Shown here: positions 54,640-64,000 of the stretch, one piece after another
Position numbering within the stretch: position 1 is the first letter of the stretch
Layout: every line of letters begins with the position of its first letter
Origin: Pomphorhynchus laevis
Lineage: Eukaryota > Acanthocephala > Palaeacanthocephala > Echinorhynchida > Pomphorhynchidae
Direction of reading: 5' to 3'
DNA length: 64,000 nucleotides
NCBI GenBank assembly: GCA_012934845.2
Contig: WNNJ02002246.1
Span: forward strand, 1-64,000
Notes under the pieces: generated by a model
Seen by the model: only the letters and a program-made list of their open reading frames with translations
Told to the model about the DNA's origin: nothing
The model's database searches: none
Program-made: the position numbers and the translations under genes

Positions 54640-55120
54640 ATTTATTTAAAGTAGCAAATTCATGCCAACTGCACGCTTACAAGTCCTCTTACTAAAAACT
54701 CACAGCAAAAGTCAGATGAATTTGTTAAATTGTTTAAATGTGACCGGATTTGGGGTTCGAAACATGGCATTAAGGTTGATTGGCGTATATGAATGGGCAG
54801 ATGATTTAATGAGAGAGAAGCAGCCGCAAGGAAGGAGCGGAAGCCAAAAGAAGTAAAGTAGTTTGAGACATGTTAACCAAAGGAATTATAGGAACGCAAG
54901 TAACAGTAAACAGGACGAGAATTATCAAGAAAAGGAAGGTTGAGAAATGAAGAGGTATGAAAAGTTACAAGGCGGAAAGCAATGAGAAGAAGACAATTTG
55001 AACACGAGAATAAATGGTGGGCAAATCGGATAAGCAAGATGGTGATATGTATGATCAAAACGACGAAGACGGAGGAGAATTCGGACGGCTGCGTTTACGA
55101 TGCGTTGTAATGGAAGAAGA
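54640..55120. other. Purine-rich segment of unknown origin
   Basis: Ordinary base composition with long A/G runs (for example GAAGAGGTATGAAAAGTTAC). Short ORFs only. It adjoins the retroelement fragment and may be part of the same insertion. Confidence 0.3.
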
Positions 55121-55319
55121 GTCGATAAATATCTTAATATTCTTATTTATATAATCTATGAATATAAATTTAATACATTTAAGATATTAAGATATTAAGA
55201 TATCAAGATATAAAAAATCTGAGAATACTAAGATATTTTACTAATTACATTTAATTTACATAAAAATCAGTTAAATAACTTAATTAATTTATAAAAGAAT
55301 CCTAATTAAGAAATCCCAA

Positions 55320-55462
55320 TATAAAAATATACTGTGATAAATGACACGGATCCATGCTATGTTGGGGTGGCCCTGCTTTTTTGGAATGACCTTTAGTGTG
55401 TTATAAAAAAGCCTGATAAAAAAATACCTATATAAAAATATACTGTGATATATGACACGGAT
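55320..55462 (+). repeat. Two direct units of about 32 bp, 111 bp apart
   Basis: TATAAAAATATACTGTGATA followed by A/T-ATGACACGGAT at 55320-55351 and 55431-55462. The context around both (CCTAATTAAGAAATCCC against CCTGATAAAAAAATACC) is similar too, so the unit may be about 110 bp. Confidence 0.6.
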
Positions 55463-55499
55463 TGATACTATGAAGGGTTGACCCGAATCTCTTTTATAT

Positions 55500-56690
55500 C
55501 TGCAAATCGGTTGAACAGATATGCAGATATAAAACTCCTAACACTGAAAATCGTTTTTAAGATTACAATATTGATTATAAAATGGATTAAAATAAGATAA
55601 TCAGGATCAAGTATTATCTCGAATATAACTTTGCATAAAAATATAACGACCAGGCGGCGAATATGCCAACGCTTGTTACAACGCAGGATTACCTTTAACT
55701 GTAGAGAGATTACGTGGAAGGTTGCTGTCGACGAGATAGTTACATATTAAAATGCTTTTGTGAAATCAAGCGAAGCAAAATTAGCTTATTTAAATGTCAA
55801 TCTCACCATTCGTATATGTCGAGCAGTTAAAAGTCTACGTAGATACTCAACAATTTGTGAATATTCAGCAGCGTCTTAAAAGATCGCTGACATGTAGAAT
55901 ATATGTCACGACTTAAGCAACAAATTGTCGAAATTGAAAACACGTCTACAAGTAACAATACGTATATCACAAAACGGTGATCGTAAAAACTTTCCTGTTG
56001 TAAATTGTAAAAAAAACAGTATGCATCGTATCCTTAAGATGTCAAAATATTAAAGCTGTTAAAAATCGTAAATTAAATTCTATACCAAAAAATAAGGTTG
56101 TCATTTACCAATACTACTGATAAGAGTTTATAAAGATTCAAACACTTTATTCTTGTAAACAATACGTACAAATAGACTGTCGAACAGACATATTTCAAAC
56201 TGTAAAATTCAGACAATATGAATTAAAAAACAGATGGTTTGGGTTTGTTTTTCATTAACTCGATATACATCGAAGCTTTAGTATTTATACAAATTAGATA
56301 ACGTCACACCGAGCGGTTTTATACCAAATTTAGCAATTAAATAACAAATTAATAGATACTGACATTTCTAGAAATACAATCTATAATTTGCGAATAAAAT
56401 CAATTCTCTCAGCAGCAAAGAAAATAACAATTATCATTGATTATCAAAGTTCAATGTTCTACGCTGTATTTCAAATACCTGTCTTAAATTTATAACCAGC
56501 TGCACGAAAGACTAATGCCGATTATGAACATCAAATGTAGAGATGTTCATTTACTATGCATCATACGTTTAATTACTATAATCATAACTTTGAAATTAAG
56601 TAGCAAACATAATATATGACACTATTTTGATAGTAAATTGCAAAATAGGTAGGTACTCAAATTGAAGTTAAAGCTTTCTCTGTTTGAAAA
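55500..56690. other. Gene-free stretch
   Basis: Moderately AT-rich; no recognisable gene on either strand. Confidence 0.4.
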
Positions 56691-56691
56691 A

Positions 56692-56905
56692 CGGTAGGCT
56701 TTCAAATTGAAGGCTGCACCTTCCTTTACTAACGCTGATTTAATTTGAAATCATAAGAAATGATTTCAATTAAATTTGCAAAATGTAAGACGAATGTCTT
56801 TCATTAAATCTAATTGCCAATAAAAGCAAACGAGTCGAGTGATCATCAACCAGCATTAATTGGACTGGAATGTGAAACGTAGGTATTGGATTTGTAGCTG
56901 AATTA
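56692..56905 (-). repeat. Dispersed repeat, copy at 56.8 kb
   Basis: Matches 28932-29170 (GCTGATTTAATTTGAAATCA, AAATTTGCAAAATGTAA, GAGTGATCATCAACCAGCAT), about 85 percent alike by eye. Confidence 0.65.
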
Positions 56906-57172
56906 TTTTAATAAAAGATTAGATAAAATTGCTAAATTTTGATGACGACAAAGATTTATTAATTTTTTGTATAAAATCAATTTTATATTAAACAGTTTAA
57001 TATATTTATATTAAACTGTTTAAATTTAAAAAATGTAAATATCTTAATCTTAAAAAAGATTTTTTACAACCCAGTCAAGATAAAATCCAATGTTTTAAAA
57101 TAGCAATATCACTTTTATATAGAGTTGATTAAAATCATTGCAGATTTTCTATTAATTTTCTTTGATTAAATC

Positions 57173-57565
57173 AAATCAGCTAAATGAATCTACACATTTC
57201 TTATTATTTATAAAATAAAAATAATAATAAATAAAAATTAAATGATAGATAATAATAAATAATTAATAATTGTAATATAAGAATTTATATAATTTATATA
57301 AAGTAAAAATTTTAAATTGGCATTTAAAATAAAAGTCAATTTTTATTAATTGATTAATAAATAACAGACGATGTATCAGAATAAAGATTATAGGTAATCA
57401 GGAGGAACTTCTATGTTATCAGGTTTTGGCCACTATTCTATAACCCAGCATAGCAGCGGGCCAAATAAATGTCAATGATGTATTTCCTATTATGTAATGT
57501 GATTATTTAAAGTTATATTATTCTAACACAAAGTATATAATTTACTATCAATCCATAAAAAATAA
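57173..57565 (+). repeat. PLE-associated terminal repeat, fullest copy
   Basis: All blocks in order: AATCAGCTAAATGAATCTAC, AAAATAAAAGTCAATTTTTA, ACAGACGATGTATCAGAATA, AGGAGGAACTTCTATGTTAT, GCATAGCAGCGGGCC, TGATGTATTTCC and a tail to about 57565. The CT-x-CTATG and CATAGCAG strings of other copies pair around a 30-nt loop. Confidence 0.7.
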
Positions 57566-58524
57566 TAGTAAATTGATATTATAATTCTAAACCGGTTTTG
57601 TATAACCGGTTTATAAGATACTAGGTTATAATTTTTAGAATTATGATAGCTACATTTTAAAATTTAAACAGTTTAAATTGATTTTTAATCATATTTTGAG
57701 GATTTATATATTTTACCATTTTTTGATTTGTTTTATTTTGTAAAAATTGAAATATTTTTAATATTTTAAAATCTTAAAATGCTCTATTTCAAACAAAATG
57801 TTTGTAACTAAAGATCTTAAAATGTTCTAGTTCAAAATGTTTGTAACTAAAGATTTTTAAGAACAGGTTTATTTTCAGTTCAGTATGAATTCATATCTTA
57901 TAAAGATTAAAATAATTAACATAATAATTAAATAATAATTTAATAACATAATAATTAAATAATTATAACATAATAATTAAATTATATTATGATATATTAT
58001 GCACAATAATAAATTATAGCGTAGTTAGAAAGGAATTTTTATTGTTTATTACTTTGCTGATTCGATAAAATAGATAATTAATTAGCATCAATTAATCAAA
58101 TAACATCATTCAATAAAATACTTAAACGTATGCAACAATAAATATATTATACATTCGGATGACCTGTCCATTTATAATTGTCCATCAATTTATTATTCGT
58201 TTTTAATAAACTTTCTAAACCATCTACACGTTTTTGCTTATTTAGTCACTTAAACTCTATTTTATCCCTTTCACACTATTTAATCCCATACGCTCCCTTT
58301 AATTATTTTACCGTCTTTAACCCAATTTACCTCATTTTTTCATTTGCTTCACTCTTTTCTCACTTTATATCTTTTCTCACTTTAGATGGAACATTAAGGG
58401 AGTAGAGATAGTTAAGGGTGCAAGGGAGAATGAGTTAAAGTTGGTAAATAAAATAAAGAAATGGTTTTAAATAAGGATTAAAAACTGATAAAATAAGGTA
58501 CATTATTAAATGTGAATTAAATGA
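57566..58524. other. AT-rich gene-free stretch
   Basis: Nothing recognised. Two near-identical 30-bp pieces (ATCTTAAAATG-CTCTA and ATGTTTGTAACTAAAGAT) at 57770-57860. Confidence 0.4.
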
Positions 58525-59640
58525 ATCCAACTATTCTGCGCCTGTTCTTCTCAACTGCGGTGTACCACAAGGATCTGTTCTAGGGCTGCTTCTTTTCACC
58601 CTTCTTGGAAATTTATTTTCCATAGTGGTCCCTTTCGGCTTTGAAGTTATTCAGTACGCTGACGATATAGTAATAAATGCATCATGCACACACATCTGCA
58701 TCAAACCTCGCTTCCGATACATCGTATTGCCTCTCTGCTATTCACGCATATCTTTGCTCAATCCGTATGTTTTTAAACAACGAGAAATCTAACATGATGT
58801 GGATAACACCGCGCCACTTATACACCCTCGATTTTCCAGTATGCATACACAATTTTCGTCTACCAGAAGTGTATATCATGACAATCCTCGGTGTCCCTTT
58901 TGACAATAATCTCTCGTTTCTGCATTTCATTCGTAGCAAGATCAGTTCATGCTCCCTCATACTCCGTGACATCCGAAGTGTCCTAGAAACCTCGACGTCA
59001 AATCGACAGCTATTTTAATCTCCAGCCTTTTCATGCCTCGTCTAGAATATTGCTTAGGTCTTCTCGTAAACTGTCCAGCATATCAATTTCACTATCTACA
59101 AAGGATTCTGCACATGGCTGCCAGGGTCATCTTCCGCCTTCGCAAGTACGACCACATCTCCAACACCCTTCGCATCCTTAACTGGCTCGACATTCCGAGC
59201 CGCATAACCTCTCAAATTCTCACACTCGCATAGCAAATCAAATTCCGGCACAACCCTCCTTATCTATATCTTCCTGATAGCGCATCCTATATGACGACTG
59301 GTCTATCTCTAAGAACTCATCGCTCCTACTCGTTTTTCGTCCCTCGTTACAACGGTAATCACGGATATCGTGCGTTCACCATCGCTGCACTACGCCTTTG
59401 GAAAAAACTTCCTCGAGACACAAAATCATTGACGTCGCTTAAACACTTCAAAACTTCCTTGATCGCCATACTTCTTGCAAACAAACTAAAATAACACTTT
59501 CAGCCGCAATTAATTCAATAACTCTACATACAAGTTCAAACATTCATCGGACGTTAACTTGTCTTTTAATTTTTATAGTGGGTCTGTAAGTGGTTCTATT
59601 CACCACAAATGCCACTCTAAATAAATTCTATTCTATTCTA
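58525..59640 (+). pseudogene. CR1-like LINE fragment with 3' tail
   Basis: Plus-strand traces read NCGVPQGSVLGLLLFTLLGN, FEVIQYADDIVINAS, FPVCIHNFRLPEVYIMTILG and VPFDNNLSFLHFIRSKIS, then RLEYCLGLLVNCPAYQFHYL, HMAARVIFRLRKYDHIS and LRLWKKLPRDTKSLTSLKHF. This is the second half of a CR1-group RT through the conserved C-terminal region to the stop. The 3' end at about 59620-59640 is a short ATTCT repeat, the tail type of this group. It is 5'-truncated and has few frame breaks, so younger than the 40.5 kb copy. Confidence 0.85.
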
Positions 59641-59644
59641 AATG

Positions 59645-60430
59645 AAGCATATGTGATGATATGCTTAAAAACATGATTAAAATCATTGTAGATTTTAGAT
59701 AAACCTATTATTTCTGATATTTTTATAAAAATTAATTTTGTTTATCAAATTCTTCCAGATATGAAAATTGTTTTTGTTTTATCTAAAAACCGAATATCAT
59801 TGTCAAAACAGATTTTGAATAAAAATACAATTTATTTCTAGAACCAAAGTATAGAGATTCCAAAAATGTAAAAAACAAATAGGCCTCACGATATTGATTA
59901 TTTGCGTAAATCCAATTATTAAAGTTTGATTAAATTAATTTTTAAAAGTGATGAATAATCATGCCCTCTGATTTCTGGCGGAAGTGTATTACTGGGAAAA
60001 CAATGCCCGCGTGTCAATAATGACATGTTAATAGAACAAATCAGATAACTTAACTGAGTCTACATGTTTTGCTGTATAGATTTAATGTATGGAACTGTTT
60101 TATCTTCTTAAAAAGTATTTTTATGAACCACATTCAATTATATTTTATTTTAAAATTATTTATAATTTATATACAAAAACAATATATTTAGTATTATTTA
60201 ATGAAAATTTATCTTTACAGTTTAATTTTTGTTTTGAAAGATATAAAAAAGTAAATTTAATTGAAAATCAAAAAATTAAATTTGATTACTTTAAAATCCT
60301 TAATTTGAATTCCAAATTAAGGATACATAATTTAATAATAAAATATTTATTTTTATATAATATTTAATGATTCAATTAGTAACAATATAGTTTTAGAAAA
60401 AGGTAATTCGATCACTGCCAGAATTAGTTT
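59645..60430. other. AT-rich stretch with one PLE terminal motif
   Basis: CAAATCAGATAACTTAACTG and AGTCTACATG near 60040-60070 are a terminal-motif copy. The long ORF just after it (60089-60367) is Phe/Tyr/Leu/Asn-rich and I take it as chance. Confidence 0.4.
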
Positions 60431-60436
60431 TTTAAT

Positions 60437-60501
60437 GCTGGATAAGAATCATAGATTTTTATCCAGCATGATATCGCTTAGCGTCATCGTTGATGACGCT
60501 T
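60437..60501. repeat. Two adjacent perfect stem-loops
   Basis: TGCTGGATAA (60437-60446) pairs with TTATCCAGCA (60460-60469). AGCGTCATC (60481-60489) pairs with GATGACGCT (60493-60501) around a three-base loop. Both are notably GC-rich for this AT desert and only 11 bp apart. Confidence 0.75.
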
Positions 60502-60782
60502 TCTTTATCTTAAACTTAGAATTATCACCTAGCATAAATTACATGGTGAACACCTTAAATAGTAAAGATAAGCGAGTTAAATGAACTAATCAATTAATGA
60601 AATTAATTTTCTGATGAGAAAATTATTAGAAAACACACTTTGGAAACCAGTTTATCGCGAAGACGGTTATCCCGATTGTATGGAGAATTTTATTAGAAAG
60701 GTCATATTACCTCAGAGTTTAAATATTTGCTCAGTATAGAAATCTATTTACAAGTGAAATAAATACTATCAACTATAAATAA

Positions 60783-61130
60783 ATGCTAATTATCCACTTC
60801 GCACTATGTCGAAAGCCTTTCACAATGTCAAAGGAATTTCTTCCAATATTAAATCAAAGTGTAGTGATGCGAATATGTAAAGATTCCATATATATAAATG
60901 AAACAGCAAATGCCCTACACCAACATAAATTTATTCAAAATTGGATGGAAGAGAAAAGACTGGTTCCGTTTACTCGAGCCCACCAAAATTAGCATATTTA
61001 TTTAAGATTAAGTCCAAACAGAATTGGATAGGAAACATCTATACATTCAAATGTGAAACCTGCTCACTACATTATGTAGGATAAACGGGAATAGCATGGG
61101 ATATAAGAGCAAATAAACATGCTCTTTAGC
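60783..61130 (+). pseudogene. PLE fragment with GIY-YIG N-terminal region
   Basis: Traces read FTMSKEFLPILNQSVVMRIC and NWMEEKRLVPFTRAHQN, then from about 61020 IGNIYTFKCETCSLHYVG and TGIAWDIRANKHAL. The Y-x-F/L-x-C-x-x-C...Y-V-G-x-T-G...R-x-x-x-H is the start of a PLE GIY-YIG nuclease with its CxxC finger. It belongs to a different subfamily from the 36.9 kb copy. Broken. Confidence 0.6.
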
Positions 61131-63136
61131 AGACTTTACTCTGAAATTAAATCCTCGAATGATAACTGGACAATTTTTACTACCACCTAATGGTTAAATA
61201 GACATTGTTTACAACTGACTGCTTTTTGTACGACTTAAAATAGATTTTATTTTCAGAATGATAATCCTTGATAATGGTGTACCCACGTGTCACCTAGATA
61301 TTGCATCTAAATTGTGAAATAAATAATAATGTCTATTCGTCTTGTTTAAAATCTAATGATAATTGGGGTCAGCTATTAACATAGATAATTATTTTTCTGA
61401 ATGTTCCGTTAATGAAAACCTCAAAAATATGCCGACTTCTTATACAACTTTAAAATTTTTACATGTGATCAAATCGCAAACCACAAATAAATGATTGTAT
61501 TCAATATCTTATTACATTCAGAAAAGCCCCTATTGCACCCAGAAATACTAAATTATTAATGCGACTACATAGTCCTTATTAGGATACGCAAACAGCTGCG
61601 ATGAGGCAATTTTGGCTGATGAGTGTGCTACAGTTCTCGGTATTAGATCATCGAAGAGTGATAAGCCATTTGATAGTAGTTATTGGTAATATTCAGACAT
61701 TGATCAACGGATGTGAGTAGCGACAAACTGCTCGGCTCGCAGATTAGCACCACCAACATTGTATATAGGAAGAGCATATTAACTGAGAGTATCAGCATCT
61801 TATGTAGCATCATCAGAAAATTAAAAGTAATATTATGTAGGTAATTTCTTCGGTAATTTACTGAAGATGCCAACAGAAGTAAGCGAAATATCAAGAAATT
61901 TCATCTGTTCATTGCTCCAATACTTCTTTACCACTTAATTATTTATCTAAGGGATAATATGTTGATTTAATTTAAAATCAGTAATGATTTCAATTAAATA
62001 AGTAAATTATAATTTAATTCCTTATAATTACATTCTTTAAAATTTTATTTTTATAAGGTAATTATATTCTTTATATTTTTTTCTTTATAATTTAATTATT
62101 ATAAAGAAATTAGATACTTTATATTTAAACTAATCATTAATCTCCATCAAAAATAAAACGTTCCACGAAGAATAGTTAAACGAAACAATTTAAGAAATTC
62201 AAATCTTTAAATTCAAAAATACATTGAACCAGTTAAAACTATAATTTTTATCGAAAAATAGTTTAACGAAACAATTTAAGAAATTAATTCTTTATTTCGA
62301 AAATACATCGACCCCGTTAAAAATAGTTTTTAACAAAGAATAGTTATACGAAAGTCTATAAAAATTAATTTCTTTATAATTTATTATAAAGAAATTAAAT
62401 TCTATATATTTAACTCAATCATTAATCATTTTAATTTCGTTAAAAATAAAATTTGTAACGAAAAATAATATAATTATTAAACTAATTACTACAGAAATAA
62501 TGATTAATCATTTAATTAATTAATTATATTAATTAAAAAATTAATATAATTAATATTAATACAAATATATATTTGTATTATAAATATATAATAAAAAAGT
62601 ATATAAAATATTATAAATAAATAAAAAAGTATTTTAACGTTGTTAAGTGGCCTCTGACGATTATTTAATATATTACATTATACAAACTAATATTATCTAA
62701 ATTTTATGAGGTTAGAACATTATAAAAGTGTTGGTTTTACCACATAATATTTATATTTACACAATCTATTTTCGGTTGATTTGAAATATTTAAATTTAAT
62801 AATTATTAGATTATTATTAATTAAACAAGTATTAGAATTAAACAATTATTAGATTTTGACATTTGATTTCATCAGAAGTTTGTAGAATATTTTGTTAATC
62901 GTAAATTTTAGGTAATTGAAAATTATTAGGTAATATTTGTTTTTAAATAAATTTAATCTAGAGTTTGTTGTCAACAATTAGTTTTTAAATTTTCAAATTT
63001 ATTGTAATTAATAATTACAATAAATTAATAATTAATAAATTAAATTAATTTAATTAATAAATTAAATTAATAATTTGATATTTGCTTTGTTATAGAAAAC
63101 GAAAATATGATTTTAAACATTCTCTAATAATCAACC
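61131..63136. other. AT-rich region downstream of mRpL15
   Basis: No further gene supported. 62000-62640 and 62760-63080 are almost pure A/T. On the minus strand an AATAAA at about 63003-62998 lies some 135 bp after the mRpL15 stop and could be its polyadenylation signal. A GTCGCTACTCACATC-like patch of unknown origin lies at 61560-61800. Confidence 0.45.
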
Positions 63137-63597
63137 TTAAGATTTATAGTATTCGACATGCTTTGGATTTGTAGGCTTGTAGATTTTGCGTTTTGATAAA
63201 TTTACCAGCCATCCTGGTTCCAGTCCGTAAAATATCTGTCTTGGATCTTTACGGGGATTCGCTTCAAGATCCAGATTTATGTGTTCATAACCGAATTTCT
63301 GGGCTAGTGCATATTTAGCATCATCAATATCATTGGGATTGCTTAGGTATCCTCTATTAAATGGATCAATATAGTAATCTAATACACTTAAAGGAGGTAA
63401 ACCACAAAGTGGAACTGGCTTTCCAGATTCAAACCACTTTTTAGGATTGATAATTGCCTGTAGGCTCTGAAAATCGTAATATCTACTTAATATGGATCCA
63501 CCATTCCTTTCAATAGCTGCAATACATGATTCACTTGATACCTTCTGAACTTCAATGTTAATCTTGGCCTTGAAGCAATTTGATCCCTTAAAGATAT
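63137..63597 (-). CDS. mRpL15: Mitochondrial ribosomal protein L15 (uL15m), 3' terminal exon
   Basis: Minus-strand exon with acceptor TCTCTTTGAG at 63598 and stop TAA at 63139-63137. It reads FKGSNCFKAKINIEVQKVS, CIAAIERNGGSILSRYYDFQ, YYIDPFNRGYLSNPNDIDDA, NPRKDPRQIFYGLEPGWLVN and KRKIYKPTNPKHVEYYKS. The AAIERNGG, NRGYL, RKDPRQIF-x-GL-x-PGW and KPT strings are the signature of the C-terminal half of animal MRPL15, a protein of the mitochondrial large ribosomal subunit. About 153 codons, fully open, with no internal Met, so easily missed. The leading exons lie beyond the right window edge. Confidence 0.92.
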
Positions 63598-63725
63598 CTC
63601 AAAGAGAAACATACAAGTAAAAGCATTTAAATAATCATATAGAAGGCATAAAGGTTCAGAAATATGTGCAAATACCTAAATACTTAAATAGTTGAAAATG
63701 ACATATAAATCTATAATCAGCTAAG

Positions 63726-63916
63726 CAGCCACGAAAGAATTGACAAAACGGTACGGCTTGCAATACTTCGATTTCGAGTTCTATGTATGTTTTGACTTGC
63801 CTCGGGCCGGTCATTTTCTACATCCACCATTGGAAACTACCCGGCACTGATGAGTCATAAACGATGACCAAACGGTACCAGTTACCGTTTCGTCGATTCT
63901 TTCGTGGTTGCGAAAC
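63726..63916. mobile_element. MITE in the mRpL15 intron
   Basis: Ends AGCAGCCACGAAAGAATTGA and GATTCTTTCGTGGTTGCG form inverted repeats of about 30 bp that continue with CAAAACGGTA and TACCGTTTCG. 191 bp, no coding. Same termini as the copies at 16996 and 33552 but a different, shorter interior. Confidence 0.8.
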
Positions 63917-64000
63917 TGATTAGAAACTACTTTCCATGGAATCCTCTTAATTCTCATACATTTACAGCTATTCGTTATTACATTACCTTTAAAATTTATC

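Noticed and set aside
60089-60367. 92-codon plus-strand ORF
   Set aside because: Almost only Phe, Tyr, Leu, Ile, Asn and Lys, as expected for an A/T run without stops.
60481-60520. Helitron 3' end
   Set aside because: A hairpin is present, but no CTRR follows at the right distance and no TC start or Rep/helicase coding was found.
1-64000. CRISPR array, bacterial operons or prophage
   Set aside because: Spliced animal genes and retroelements throughout; no regularly spaced repeat array.

Overview
The window reads as a very AT-rich insect nuclear chromosome. GC looks to be roughly a quarter by eye, not counted. The evidence is spliced, metazoan-type genes with GT-AG introns, introns as short as 44-61 bp, and a dense load of LINEs, Penelope-like elements (PLEs), MITEs and a MULE-type DNA transposon. 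The extreme AT content together with tiny introns would suit a hymenopteran such as a parasitoid wasp. That placement is inference; order and species are not shown by the sequence.

Three host genes can be reconstructed, all on the minus strand. (1) At 3491-6694 there are six consecutive, phase-compatible exons of an SLC12-family cation-chloride cotransporter (NKCC-like). The four introns among the five upstream exons are 44-53 bp, and one 2 kb intron is packed with retroelement debris. Both gene ends are missing. (2) From 48497 down to 26199 lies a 22 kb gene for a CD98/4F2 heavy-chain-like protein (SLC3A2 family), with nine recognised coding exons from ATG to stop and one short stretch not found. 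Its transmembrane exon exists twice, at 48035-48281 and 43055-43292, and both copies are in frame. (3) At 63137-63597 is the 3'-terminal coding exon of mitochondrial ribosomal protein L15, whose 5' exons lie to the right of the window.

The rest is mobile and repetitive. An I/Jockey-type LINE at 1-2760 has its 5' half inverted against its RT half, and the junction is a 13-bp hairpin. A second, more decayed copy of the same family sits at 35.8-36.8 kb. CR1-like LINE fragments lie at 40.5-41.6 and 58.5-59.6 kb, a Rex1/RTE-like fragment at 31.9-32.7 kb, and a retroelement carrying a zinc/nuclease domain at 53.9-54.6 kb. PLE fragments (RT and GIY-YIG) recur throughout, with AT-rich terminal repeats and at least three degenerate hammerhead-ribozyme-like motifs. 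A palindromic MITE family has three copies, one nested in a PLE RT and one in the mRpL15 intron. A broken MULE transposase with repeated flanks sits at 23.7-25.1 kb.

The most striking single object is a 4.2 kb inverted repeat at 12635-16849. It has two equal-length arms of 1638 bp with no difference seen between them, a 939 bp spacer, and a diverged third copy of part of the arm end inside the spacer. PLE debris flanks it on both sides.
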